A stretch of DNA of 64,000 nucleotides from the NCBI GenBank assembly GCA_004352715.1, contig SCFE01000056.1, positions 742,174 to 806,173 of the forward strand, given 5' to 3'. Both the position numbers and the translations under genes were made by a program. This DNA is from Hofstenia miamia. Lineage: Eukaryota > Xenacoelomorpha > Acoela. Every line of letters starts with the position of its first letter. Position 1 is the first letter of the stretch. Below the pieces are notes generated by a model. It was not told where the DNA came from. It worked only from the letters and a program-made list of their open reading frames with translations, and ran no database searches. This document shows, in pieces, positions 35,173 through 46,342 of this stretch.

Positions 35173-36172
35173 NNNNNNNNNNNNNNNNNNNNNNNNNNNN
35201 NNNNNNNNNNNNNNNNNNNNNNNNNNNNNNNNNNNNNNNNNNNNNNNNNNNNNNNNNNNNNNNNNNNNNNNNNNNNNNNNNNNNNNNNNNNNNNNNNNNN
35301 NNNNNNNNNNNNNNNNNNNNNNNNNNNNNNNNNNNNNNNNNNNNNNNNNNNNNNNNNNNNNNNNNNNNNNNNNNNNNNNNNNNNNNNNNNNNNNNNNNNN
35401 NNNNNNNNNNNNNNNNNNNNNNNNNNNNNNNNNNNNNNNNNNNNNNNNNNNNNNNNNNNNNNNNNNNNNNNNNNNNNNNNNNNNNNNNNNNNNNNNNNNN
35501 NNNNNNNNNNNNNNNNNNNNNNNNNNNNNNNNNNNNNNNNNNNNNNNNNNNNNNNNNNNNNNNNNNNNNNNNNNNNNNNNNNNNNNNNNNNNNNNNNNNN
35601 NNNNNNNNNNNNNNNNNNNNNNNNNNNNNNNNNNNNNNNNNNNNNNNNNNNNNNNNNNNNNNNNNNNNNNNNNNNNNNNNNNNNNNNNNNNNNNNNNNNN
35701 NNNNNNNNNNNNNNNNNNNNNNNNNNNNNNNNNNNNNNNNNNNNNNNNNNNNNNNNNNNNNNNNNNNNNNNNNNNNNNNNNNNNNNNNNNNNNNNNNNNN
35801 NNNNNNNNNNNNNNNNNNNNNNNNNNNNNNNNNNNNNNNNNNNNNNNNNNNNNNNNNNNNNNNNNNNNNNNNNNNNNNNNNNNNNNNNNNNNNNNNNNNN
35901 NNNNNNNNNNNNNNNNNNNNNNNNNNNNNNNNNNNNNNNNNNNNNNNNNNNNNNNNNNNNNNNNNNNNNNNNNNNNNNNNNNNNNNNNNNNNNNNNNNNN
36001 NNNNNNNNNNNNNNNNNNNNNNNNNNNNNNNNNNNNNNNNNNNNNNNNNNNNNNNNNNNNNNNNNNNNNNNNNNNNNNNNNNNNNNNNNNNNNNNNNNNN
36101 NNNNNNNNNNNNNNNNNNNNNNNNNNNNNNNNNNNNNNNNNNNNNNNNNNNNNNNNNNNNNNNNNNNNNNNN
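35173..36172. other. Assembly gap, exactly 1000 N
   Basis: The right border of the foreign block inside the Tc3-like element. Confidence 0.9.
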
Positions 36173-36352
36173 AATTCAAACAAATAATTTTAAGGAGTAC
36201 TTTCCATACAAATGTTGGAAAATGACACGTGTCATAAGTTTGCAGATACACACATTAGGTTTAAAAAACTCTTGTTTTTTCATATTTATAATGGTTCTTT
36301 TTTAAATATTATTTAATTTACCTAATATAAGTTCTTTCTCTAACTTGGGACG
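36173..36352. repeat. 180-bp exact repeat, right copy
   Basis: Identical to 28911-29090. It starts exactly at the end of a gap and continues into the transposase part of the Tc3-like element. Confidence 0.9.
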
Positions 36353-36389
36353 AGTGTTTTCGTATTGAATTTCGGGCAAAATCATTAGT

Positions 36390-37360
36390 AGAATAAAATC
36401 CCTTAGTGAATATGAAAAAGAACAAATCGAAGCCTTAAAAACGCAATTGTGGAGTATCTGAGATCGCTAAAGAGCTGAATAGATCTAGAGAGGTAATATA
36501 TAGGTATTTACGTGATCCTGAAACGTATGTGAAGAAAAAGGCTACCGGAAGACCTAAAATGTTAAGCCTTATACGCAAGGCTTGTAAGGGTAAAAAGTCG
36601 GCAAAAAAGTTGCATTATGAGCTTGGTTTATCAGGCAGTGTACGTACAGCACAAAGGGAGTTACAGAATAGTGATATTTTGTCTTATGAAAAACTAAACG
36701 GAAAACCAAAGCTCACCAAATGGCACAAGAATAACCGCCTAAACTGGGCAGAAGAAATGGTTGACTTTGGTAGCCAAAATTGGGAAAAAACGATCTTTAC
36801 GGATGAAAAAAATTCAACTTAGACGGCCCTGATGGTCTACAATACTATTGGAGGGATCTACGTAAGGAAAAAGAAATATTCTCCAAGCGGCAATTCGGAG
36901 GTGGTGGATTCATGATTTGGGCTGGCTTTAGTTCAAAAGGAAAACGGAAATAGTCTTTGTAGAAGGCAAACAGAATTCAAGTAAGTACATTGATAGACTT
37001 TCTGAATATCTGCTTCCGTTTGCGCATCTTCACCATGGTATAGAATTTGTTTTACAACATGATTCGGCAACAAGTCATAATTCTAAAGAAACAAAGTCAT
37101 GGATTTCGGAACAAAATATTGATTTAATGGAGTGGCCATCAAGGTCTCCGGACTTAAATGCCATTGAGAACCTCTAGGGATACCTAAGCCGTCAAGTTTA
37201 TAAAGGAGGAAGGCAATTTGATAACGTGGAAGATTTAAAGAAAGAATTACTAGCTGAGTGGAGCAAAATTGACCAGAAATATCTGATCACATTGATAAAA
37301 TCTATGAAATATCGCTGTTTAGCAGTTATTAAAGCTAAAGGAGGAGAAACTACATATTAA
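36390..37360 (+). pseudogene. Tc3-like transposase, broken
   Basis: The sequence reads as an IS630/Tc1 superfamily transposase close to Tc3. An N-terminal HTH has EIAKELNRSREVIYRYL and a GRPKMLS linker. The catalytic residues are Asp in FTDEKN (near 36810), Asp in LQHDSATSH (near 37064) and Glu in AIENL (near 37168), with 34 residues between the last two. It is inactivated by an indel near 36445, frameshifts near 36812 and 36951, and a TAG at 37175-37177 where a Trp codon is expected. It ends at TAA 37358-37360. It sits in the same orientation as its host intron. Confidence 0.8.
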
Positions 37361-37977
37361 ATGATTGGATTTTGATATTTAAATAAGAAAATTTTAAATT
37401 TAAATTTCTTATTTTGTTTTAGAAATTGGAGTGTCTACATATTTTTGTATCTATGAAAATAAATCTTTTATTTGATTTTTCTAAAAAATAAATCTTTGTT
37501 TGAACTGAAACTGTTTAGAGGTAATGCACTATGGTTTTCTATCATTTTGGGGTTAGTTTGAGCCAAAACGGGTTCCAAGTAAAAAAATAGGGCGTGCACT
37601 TTATATATATATAATACAGTGTGTATATATATAGAAAATAATTTCATTTTGAAATTTGTATAATTGATTTTAGCGGAGCCTTGCATAGATTAAACATGAC
37701 AAACGGTTGCATACAATATACTTCAATATTCTATACTTTGCTTTGTAAATTTTAACGTTTCTTTTTTTCTATGCAGCGAGTTTGTGTAACTACGAGAAGT
37801 TCAACTATTTGCGTATTGCGCTGTTGTTTCTCATTATTGAATACACTATACTTAAAACTCTATAGTGTTTTCATTTTTAACTAATTTCACTTTCGATCTA
37901 TTGTCCATTCGAAGTTACTTCCTTTTCGATTTAATTTCTGTACGCTATTTTATCCGTAAATAAATTATTTCGTTTAG

Positions 37978-38892
37978 AATTTGGTTAAACACAAAAATGG
38001 TTTCGAGGAAGCAAAAGAATATCTCTGCAAACTTAAAGTTCGAAACGCTGAAACGTCGAATGAAGAAGAAAAACTTATCCTCACCAAGTGTCTTAAAGAC
38101 TATAGACTAGATAGGGCAGAAAACAAAATAAAAGATTTTTTAGAAAATTGGATAGCGATTCAGGGGAAAATCGCAGCAGCTGATTTACTCGACAGGAACG
38201 ACAAATCAAGTGGATTGGATGGAATAAAAACCACAGCATTTTTAGGAGAATACACAATAAAAATAAACAAATTACAAACAATAAGGGAATTAATGCATAA
38301 AGCGGAATTTCGCGCAAAAACATTTATTGAGAACGACACATCTATTCCTGAAATGCTTTCACTATATACAAGTCTTGCATTATCCTACCAAAATGACAAT
38401 GACCAAAAGACGGCAATTGGATACTACGAAAGTGCATTAATGATTTGTAAACAATTTTTTTATGACGATAATGAAAAAATAAGAGATGCGCTGATGAACT
38501 TGGCAAATGCATTGCTTGAAATTGGTCAAGAGGATTTGGCTCTGCAGCAGTTTGAAGAAGCACTATGTGTAAATGAAAGTAAAACTGTTGAAAAAGCAGA
38601 TATATTAACTGCAAAGGCTGATATACATGCAAACAATGAAGACGACGAACGTGCCCAGCAACTATATCACGAAGCAAGACAAATTTATGAGGAAATTTTG
38701 GGGAAACGACACACAAAGGTTGGAACCGTTTATCTAAAAGAAAGCATTATTTGGTACAAGTTAGAGAATTACAAGCTAAGTAAAAAGCTAGCAGAACGTT
38801 CTTTAAGCATAATTACTATTTGCGATCCAGACAATGAAGAAATGATTCAACGTACGAAGGAACTCTTAAGCAGCGTTGCCAAACGTACTTAA
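37978..38892 (+). CDS. TIR-like/TPR protein, exon 3: TPR array and C-terminus (residues 193-496)
   Basis: The acceptor ATTTCGTTTAG ends at 37977 and the frame is open in phase 0 for 304 codons to TAA at 38890-38892. The start of the exon (NLVKHKNGFEEAKEYLCKLK and RNAETSNEEEKLIL) matches the family linker in which a '...ID...AEA....D...I' segment follows the TIR-like domain. The rest is alpha-helical with about four TPR units at roughly residues 318-351, 359-392, 397-433 and 439-472. Examples are ALSYQNDNDQKTAIGYYESA and LANALLEIGQEDLALQQFEE, spaced like kinesin-light-chain TPRs. TPRs usually bind partner peptides, so they probably recognise a ligand for the TIR-like domain. Codon use and the lack of breaks suggest a functional gene. 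No clear AATAAA follows closely. Confidence 0.85.
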   Translation, partial: NLVKHKNGFEEAKEYLCKLKVRNAETSNEEEKLILTKCLKDYRLDRAENKIKDFLENWIAIQGKIAAADLLDRNDKSSGLDGIKTTAFLGEYTIKINKLQTIRELMHKAEFRAKTFIENDTSIPEMLSLYTSLALSYQNDNDQKTAIGYYESALMICKQFFYDDNEKIRDALMNLANALLEIGQEDLALQQFEEALCVNESKTVEKADILTAKADIHANNEDDERAQQLYHEARQIYEEILGKRHTKVGTVYLKESIIWYKLENYKLSKKLAERSLSIITICDPDNEEMIQRTKELLSSVAKRT

Positions 38893-40627
38893 ATTTGTGA
38901 ATTTCACATCTTTTGAAATAGCTTTAGAACTTTGTCGATAAACGAATAACTTAAAGATATTATTAATGGAATGCTTCGTAGTGAATATATATATATATAT
39001 ATATATATTCTGCAATTTATTTTAGGAAATCTTATTCTATCGCTTTGTAATAATTTCTACATTTTCTCTCTCGCTTTGCTGAAATGAAAAATTTAATATA
39101 GAATTTCTATTCATCCCCTTTACATTGACTTCATTTAATAATTCTTTGAGAGCATTCATTATAATTTTCTTTCTACAGAAAAATGTTAGAAATTTTTGCA
39201 ATTTTACATAAAGATTACATTTAAATATTCAAAATAGCAAAGCAAAAGTATGAATAATCTATACAACATATATACTAATCAACTGCTGTACTAATTTTTA
39301 TCAACTTATTAGATTGGAATGCATTAGTGATTCTGATTGTTTACCAATCAATAAAAAAATTTGTGAAGTATAGAATTCAAAAAATTATCCACAAAACACT
39401 ATTAAGAATATAAAAATGAAAAATAAATTAGTATATTATATACATTTTTGTTCCGTTTTTTATGGAAAATGCAAAAACCTTACATTTGGAGGGAAACTGT
39501 CCGAAATTTAGCGGGGATCGTACTTTTTCTCCAAAATACCAATTTTTTGGCCATTGCTTCCGCAGTATTCATTTGAACTAAAATATATTTACCATGGATA
39601 TAGGTAAATTAAAGAGACACTACCTTGCTAAATTTCAAAGATTTATGTTTAGAAACGCGGACATGAGGTTTTGTAAAAAACATATATATATATATATCAC
39701 ACCTGATTTTGTGATTGAAACTTTTTTATCTCTATGATGAAGACAACACCACATTTTCCCAAATGGCCTAAAATATTGACTTCCTCTAACAGGCCTATTT
39801 GACATCTAAAGTTTCCTCAGTAATACTCTTTGTACACTTTTAAGCTCTTGGCGATATTAACGCGTTTGCAGTCAAAACTCGAAAATAAAATTTATGAATA
39901 CGGTCTGTTGTAATGTAATTAGACAACATCACGTCTTTTCTACCGAATTTTCAAATATTTAAAATTTTTTACCATTAAAGTGAGGGATATTATATATCAA
40001 ATTCAAACTGTTCTTGACCTTAGCATGAGCCATGCGTCACCATTTTTATGCTTGCTAGAAACAGTAAAATTAACCACTTAATTAATCTTTACCATCTGGA
40101 TAAGAAATGAACATTTTTACTCTTGCTCACTTCATAGCTAATATAATGAACACAGTTTCATGCAAAGTCTTGAACTGCCTCTAAATATACAAACCTTAAT
40201 TCCTGTTATTGACGACCTGAAGCCGGTTTGTAGTTGTTTTGAAAATATTACACGATAGAAAAAGCTATTAGAAGAAAAAAAACTTTAGCGAAGAATCGCT
40301 AGCCATTGATAGCAGGAGAGAATATTAGGAAATCAAATACATCAAAATTGTAGAAACCTAGAGCAATTTATTGGAAAAATCCAGTGAAAGAATTCTAAAC
40401 AAAAAGTAGAAAATCTGATATTTAAAAGAAAGGTGTAAAAGACGAATGAAGAATTCGGCAATAGGACTTAAAGATTAATAATTTGGAGGAAGAATTGGTG
40501 GAACTGGTCATTGTGGATTTGAAAAAAATAGAAGATAGAAGAAATATGTATGATTAAGATCACGAACGTAAAGTTTGAAGAGAATGTCATTAATATAGAG
40601 TTTTTTGAAGGAAAAGAATAAGGAACA
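38893..40627. other. AT-rich intergenic sequence
   Basis: Contains (TA)n tracts at about 38983-39009 and 39681-39698. No gene recognised. Confidence 0.5.
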
Positions 40628-40885
40628 TCAGATTTTGATGTGCTGAAACCTACTATAAAAGAGCAGGTTTGTAGCTGTTCGAATACCTTCAGGGTTGGAT
40701 GAAAACAGGCAACTGTCATCATCAGCGAAAAGCATACATAGAGTTGGAACAGTGACTGAGAATCTATTGTCATTGATGAAGATTATGAACAAAAGGGGAC
40801 CACGAATTGAACCCTGAGGACCAATAGGTAACAGGAAATTTATCGATTTCTTGTAAATAAGTGCATAAGTGTCTCCATGGCCCAA
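40628..40885 (-). pseudogene. LINE reverse transcriptase fragment
   Basis: An 85-codon stretch contains PQGSIRGPLLFIIFINDN and, further on, LFADDDSCLF. These are conserved RT blocks of non-LTR retrotransposons (usually PQGS.LGP and FADD). The frame ends soon afterwards, with decayed homology in another frame to about 40470. Only the RT core remains, so this is a dead 5'-truncated or internally lost copy. Jockey/CR1-like is the likeliest group. Confidence 0.75.
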
Positions 40886-41785
40886 AAACCATTTTCTCTG
40901 CTGGTTTGCAGTTATTTCAAAATTATAGAAATTGATAATCAGATAACTTAGAAAATCATTTGCAAAAAGTAGTTACCAAAATTTCATCAATTCATACTAG
41001 TAATCATTCAAGAACCGCTAAGTTAAGTTTAAGTACTGTGGTATAGCACTCCGTTGCTTATAATTTCTTAATTTCTGAAATCCTATTTGAAGAAACCAAT
41101 ATCAATGTTAAACAAAACATAAAAATAGCGTTCTTTTCATATCGGCTACATTTTCAACTTTTCCAGCATTCAGGGCGTTGCCATCACTAAAGGTATATCA
41201 TGGATTCATTCTCTTCGCTATAATAGAAAATAACAAATGAACTCACATTGTATATTATATTAGTATCTTATATTTGTTTAAACGAATCTATTTTTTAAAC
41301 TTAAATATTTTGATACGCCGCAATCTTTCACAGACTGATATTTTAAAATCATGAATTGGACTTTTTGCTCCATAAGAAGTAATTCGATAGTTTTTAGTTT
41401 CATATCGTAAATTATGGGAAATTATAACTTCTTTATAATTGAAGGTTAAGCATTCGAATGTCAATGAAGAAAAGCGTGATGTGTTGTTCATAACAATTGC
41501 TATGAAAGTATACTCTTAGCAAAACCCTGCAAGCAAAGTTTAAATTTAAAAACAGGTCATTGTGGTACTTACCTTTGTAATATTACCGGGTCCAGACGGG
41601 TTACAGTGTCAAAATTTGGCCGGGTCGCATGTATCACCGGGATACAATGTGTGACATAGTTGAAACTATATGGTTTCCTTCCAAAAAATTACATTTTTGT
41701 AATAAAAAATGAAGTGTAACTGATAATATATACACGGATAATAAGAAATTAAGAACTAGTAATATGTCCTACTTTCGGCGTTATT
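40886..41785. other. AT-rich sequence, nothing recognised
   Basis: No supportable exon or repeat. Confidence 0.45.
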
Positions 41786-41999
41786 GTACTTTAGGGGACC
41801 CAGTTTGAGTGACGTCATAAAATGGAATAAAACTTTAACCCTAACCCCAATCCCTACCCCAAAACGTAAAAATTTTGCAAAAATTAATCAACAAGATAAA
41901 ATGCAATATAATTGCATTGGTTGGGGAGTAGGGTTAGGGTTAAGGTTAGAGTTTAATACCCATTTTATGACGTCACTCAAACTGGGTCCCCTAAAGTAC
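41786..41999. mobile_element. 214-bp foldback MITE with telomere-like core
   Basis: The arm GTACTTTAGGGGACCCAGTT at the left pairs with AACTGGGTCCCCTAAAGTAC at the right. Pairing extends inward through TGACGTCATAAAATGG into TTAACCCTAACCCC / GGGTTAGGGTTAAG. The arms each carry TGACGTCA, identical to a cAMP-response-element palindrome. There is no coding sequence and no clear target duplication beyond the GTAC at each end. Confidence 0.75.
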
Positions 42000-42856
42000 A
42001 GTAGCGCCCAACTTTCCCTCATTGCAATAACCAATTCCATGTCTGGTAGCTATTAAAATCTTTGCTACAAGTTGCTGTCTTCACTTAGGTTCTAATCGCA
42101 TGTATTCTAGTATCACTTAATTTATGTACTAGTATATACTACTATGGATTAGTATAATTTATACCAGCATATACAATGTCGAACACTAATTAGAAGCTAT
42201 TTCCTGCAATCTGAGGGAAATTGCAAGATTACCTGATCATTTTTAAATGAGAAAATTATTCTTACATTTTTAATATATTATTTAAAATTTCTAGGATTAA
42301 TATTAAGTTTAACAAATTTCGGCACATTACCTGAGCATTATGTTGCATACTTATCGATTATTTACATTATGTAACATGCGAATAGCATCATGGAAAAATA
42401 ATTCAAATAGATACAAGTAGACTTAATTCATAAACATACATTTACCACTAGAAAATGAACTACATTTTGATATAATGATTTTACTCATAAAATACATCAC
42501 TCTTAAATAAAAGTTATTAAAAACTAATTAAATGATAAAAGCTTTTCTGAAAAGTATAGTCAACACAATAAATATGACTCCGAACCCATCCCCATGTTTT
42601 TCCTGCATATTTTAAAAAAATTTGAGACCTCTCAAATATTTCACCAAAACCAAAGTTTGACAGGCAGTTTTCGCATAAGTATTTTCGGGTTTACGAAAAT
42701 ATACTCGATATCACCGAGTTGCCTACTTCTAACCTTCATTAAATCAGGCTTTACAAAATCCTTTGAACGTAAAACTTTGTATAGTCGAAATCGAAATTTC
42801 AGATGAAAGCAGGCTAAAATTCGCAGTTTTGAACTTTGATTATAGAAAATGGGGTG
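42000..42856. other. AT-rich sequence, nothing recognised
   Basis: No gene or repeat structure could be supported. Confidence 0.45.
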
Positions 42857-43395
42857 GCTTTTTTAAGTCGTTTTAAATTGTCGTATTTTTAAAGTCGTAT
42901 AGTTTTAGTGTCTAATTTTTTAAAAGCGTATTTTTTAATGTCGTCGCTTTTTAATGTCGTATTTCTTATGTCGTAAACCTTAACCCTAAGTCTCAACTGG
43001 ATGTATCCTAATCCTAAACCCAAGCCCAAAACCCTATTTTTCATCATTTATAGACCTATACCCTAATTTAAAGGCTTATTTCTTTATTATTTTATAAACC
43101 TAAGCCCCAAACCCAACATTCAAATAAATTTTCCTAAACCTTAACCCTAAATCAAAAAAATATTTCTGTATTATTTGATAGACCTAAACCCTAACTTGAA
43201 ACCTTATTTCTGTATTTTTTTATAGACCAAAACCCTAACCCAAAATCTGTAATATTTTATAGGCCTACACCCTAACCCAAGTTAAATATATTTAATAAAT
43301 TAAATTTACGACATTAATAATTTACAACATTAAAAAATTACAACATTAAAAAACTACAACATTAAACAATTACAACTCTAATAAACAAGCACATT
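42857..43395. repeat. Foldback of TTTTTTAATGTCGTA repeats around a CCCTAA-rich minisatellite
   Basis: The left arm (about 42857-42978) has about six degenerate direct copies of an AATGTCGTA word. The right arm (about 43300-43385) has the same word inverted, mostly as TACAACATT with CpG lost. Between them, several degenerate units of about 60 bp alternate ACCCTAACCC-like words with TTATTTCTGTATT and TTTATAGACC words. It looks like a foldback transposon with internal tandem repeats. Confidence 0.6.
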
Positions 43396-43429
43396 TTCCC
43401 ATGTATAACATTAAAAAACTACCTCATAG

Positions 43430-43580
43430 TGTAGAATTCTGGGGCACATCTAACAGCTCAAGCAGCATGGGGTAACATGTAGTACAGGCTCAAGGTTGCA
43501 AAGATTTACCATCACCTAGAGTGACCCACATTACAACAAAACAAATGAAAATTGGTAGTTTGCCAATTTCACTATAGAAA
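43430..43580 (-). repeat. Truncated LTR of element B
   Basis: Begins TGTAGAATTCTGGGGCACAT and is collinear with the first 150 bases of the LTR at 46781-47714. It then passes directly into internal retroelement sequence. On the coding (minus) strand it is the last part of the 3' LTR; its U3 part is missing. Confidence 0.75.
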
Positions 43581-44203
43581 GAACCTTTTGGTTGTAATTG
43601 CATGTTGTTCCCTGACAGCCTTACCAATGCTGATGGAGCCATAATTGAATATGTCCTGGTGCTGGCACAAGAGAGCAGAAAGCAAATTGCGTTCTTGGGG
43701 ACTCAGGTGTCTGTGAGTTTTTTCATTTACCACTGGGATCCGTACTGGGTTCACACAGATTGTGAATCACAGTGAGAACAAGCAGTCAAGCAGTGGCTTT
43801 CATTTCAAGTTGGACCAGAGTGGTGACGATAGAGATTGTGGTTTGGATCCATTTGGATCAGATGAGCAGAACTGTTGAGCACAGTGATACAAGTCCTGCC
43901 ATGGGAGAAATGGCAGAGGTCCAGAGAAAAGTGTGTGCCTGGAAGGGGTTTCCCTTTTTGTCCAGAGATCATAATGTTGCCCTCATAAGGAGAACTAGCA
44001 AGGACAGTGACTTGTTGCCAGTGCCAGGGTTCCACAACAATACTTTCAGATAGTGTTAACAAAATTTCTTTGTTACAGATTGCAGTAAGCTCCTCCTGAG
44101 GCTCACTTTTGTGGATCAAGATAGTATTATTTCCATAGTCTATAACACAGGCGTTCTTTTTGAGGAAATTGTTGCTGAGGATGATATCACATGCAAGGGT
44201 CAA
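43572..44203 (-). pseudogene. Post-protease linker region of element B
   Basis: The frame 43805-44203 starts with MTLACDIILSNNFLKKN, which is the end of the retropepsin fold, and continues into the linker that precedes RT. The frame 43572-43754, with HRHLSPQERNLLSALLCQHQ, is the segment just before RT in gypsy-type elements and matches LNQQERKSLVSVLHSKH at 57041-57397. The two frames are offset, so the region is broken. Nothing of RT follows. Confidence 0.65.
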
Positions 44204-44514
44204 TCACAAGTGTCTATAACAGTGAGATCCACTTGGAAACACTCCTGGCAAATTTGTAGTTCAAGGTTATTTATCTGACCTTTCAATGAGATAGTATTTC
44301 CCAAGTCATCCAGCAAGGGTGCTGTAGACAGTGATGGACTCTCTCTCTCCAAGCAAAGCTTGTCACAACAGGTGTTCCTTATTATGGAAGCAGAGGCTCC
44401 CATATTGATTGTCAAGTTAATTAAAAGTCTGTTCACAACCTCAGTGATGACATTGGTATGCAATAATGAGGTGATTACCAGGACATCATGCGCATGGTTT
44501 TCAGGAGGCAGCAT
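44200..44514 (-). pseudogene. Retroelement aspartic protease of element B, active site altered
   Basis: About 104 codons carry a retropepsin fold with the active-site loop reading INMGASASII (about residues 33-42), where the family has a D-T-G-A core. The catalytic Asp is Asn (AAT, 44404-44406) and the following Thr is Met (ATG, 44401-44403). Both changes fit CpG transitions. The protein would process Gag-Pol in an active element; this copy cannot. Confidence 0.7.
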
Positions 44515-44524
44515 TTAATCAAAT

Positions 44525-44728
44525 TTAAATGACTGACAGACTTGACTGGGAGGGTGTGAGTACAGTCTTCAGTTGTGGCTCTTCAATAGTGAAACCATCT
44601 CCATTAGCCACTAGATGAATAACTGTGCCATACTGAGTCTGAATGTGACCTAATTGTCTGCAGCATTTGTTATCTGGTTTCTTCTGCACTACAGAGGAAC
44701 TTGAGGAGGTTGGCAGTTTGGGGGCCAT
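44525..44728 (-). pseudogene. Nucleocapsid remnant of element B
   Basis: The segment CCRQLGHIQTQY resembles a CX2CX4HX4C zinc knuckle in which two of the Cys positions are lost. It lies between gag and protease as expected. The following DGFTIEEPQLK matches the same place in the copy at 57600-57700. Confidence 0.5.
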
Positions 44729-44759
44729 CTGACCTGTCCTTAAATCTCCAGCATCTTAT

Positions 44760-46342
44760 TCAATGTGAGTTGTATTTTACAACATGTAGACTATACTGAT
44801 CACCTTTTTGATGATGGAGTTCAAGTTGTCCTCTGGATTGCACTTGAGTTTGAGACAGCTCTGAATAGTGGAGGGGAACCTCTGACAGATATATGAAAAG
44901 AGGTCATATTGTGAGTATTCTAGCATCAGCTTGCTAAGGCAAAATAGTCTGTTGACCTGTGTGATATAGGTACTGACATCATGTCCTCTTTTGAAGGAGA
45001 GATCACATTAGAGCATTTTATATTGTTGCTTTTTGTGTGGTGCCTTGTAATAGTTCTTGAAATGACTGATGAGTAGTTGATAATTCGTTTTGACCTCTCT
45101 GACCAACATCATATACTGATTGTACACAAGGCCTTGGAGATACATGGGGAATTGAGTGGCAGCAGCATTCTGTGTAGCTTTATATTGTTTAATAGTGAGC
45201 TCAAAGAGGAAGAGCCATTCTTAAAATGACTGTGAGATCTTGTCAATTTTTCCAGTAAATTTATGCAACACAGAGTGTTGATTGAAAAAGTTTGCTGATT
45301 CACTTCTAGATGCTTCTGTAGGTAAGATCAACTGGGTAAAGCATGGCCAATGAGTTGTTGCAGACCCAATAGGGTTACTCAGGGGAGGAGGCAAAGTGAT
45401 CATAGCAGTTAGAGTAACTATCACACTGACAGATGCTGTGGGCACTGCTGTTGCACTAGGGGTACAAGGGCGCAGCATAGCCATGGTGGTTAATGTTGAG
45501 AGCTTACTGGGTGGACATAGGGCCTCCAACTGTNNNNNNNNNNNNNNNNNNNNNNNNNNNNNNNNNNNNNNNNNNNNNNNNNNNNNNNNNNNNNNNNNNN
45601 NNNNNNNNNNNNNNNNNNNNNNNNNNNNNNNNNNNNNNNNNNNNNNNNNNNNNNNNNNNNNNNNNNNNNNNNNNNNNNNNNNNNNNNNNNNNNNNNNNNN
45701 NNNNNNNNNNNNNNNNNNNNNNNNNNNNNNNNNNNNNNNNNNNNNNNNNNNNNNNNNNNNNNNNNNNNNNNNNNNNNNNNNNNNNNNNNNNNNNNNNNNN
45801 NNNNNNNNNNNNNNNNNNNNNNNNNNNNNNNNNNNNNNNNNNNNNNNNNNNNNNNNNNNNNNNNNNNNNNNNNNNNNNNNNNNNNNNNNNNNNNNNNNNN
45901 NNNNNNNNNNNNNNNNNNNNNNNNNNNNNNNNNNNNNNNNNNNNNNNNNNNNNNNNNNNNNNNNNNNNNNNNNNNNNNNNNNNNNNNNNNNNNNNNNNNN
46001 NNNNNNNNNNNNNNNNNNNNNNNNNNNNNNNNNNNNNNNNNNCAAGGCATCAAGGCAGGCTTCACAGGAGTGGTGCTGAGAGATCTGCTTGGAAAGGGCT
46101 TCTCTAATCTGTTCAACTTCAGTTGTTGGTAACTCTGGAGGAGGCAATGATGGCATATATAAAATAAATGGGTTTGATGAGGTAGAAGGAGTGGGGATCT
46201 CTTGCTGAGAAACTTCAGAGGGTGTAGACATAGCAAAAACAGGTTTGGTGGGAGTAGGTGTAGGTATAATGACAACAGGATCAAATCCAACAGTGTGAGG
46301 TGCAGCATCCAGGCCGCCAATGCTCACACAGGGGATGTCCAA
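44760..46342 (-). pseudogene. Gag polyprotein of element B, broken and gapped
   Basis: The frame 45221-46342 begins with ATG next to a leader and carries a Pro/Thr-rich N-terminus, then PPPELPTTEVEQIREALSKQ like the coiled-coil part of the other gag. A 509-N gap (45534-46042) hides the middle. Capsid homology (KIDKISQSF, then frame-shifted 45109-45303 and on to about 44800) follows, with several stops. It is related to but distinct from the gag at 57785-59073. Confidence 0.65.
45534..46042. other. Assembly gap, 509 N
   Basis: Lies within the gag region of element B. Confidence 0.95.

Larger units (their letters stand above)
28785..37601 (+). mobile_element. Tc3-like transposon copy split by 7 kb of gap-bounded sequence
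   Basis: The inverted ends AAGTGCACGCC lie at 28785-28795 and, reversed, at 37591-37601, next to (TA)n. Homology between the two ends extends well over 100 bp (GAACCCGTTTTGGCTCAAAC and beyond), so the TIRs are long. The real element appears to be 28785-29090 continued directly by 36353-37601, about 1.55 kb, because 28911-29090 and 36173-36352 are identical. It carries a broken transposase gene on the plus strand. Confidence 0.75.
28732..37977 (+). other. Intron 2 of the TIR-like/TPR gene
   Basis: The intron runs from GTAAGT to ATTTCGTTTAG, both phase 0, and spans about 9.2 kb as assembled. Most of that is a suspected misassembled insert (29091-36172). Without it the intron would be about 2.2 kb and contain one decayed Tc3-like transposon. 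Confidence 0.65.

Noticed and set aside
38093-38716. Minus-strand frames opposite the TPR exon
   Set aside because: Shadow frames of exon 3; the plus-strand translation has clear TPR periodicity.
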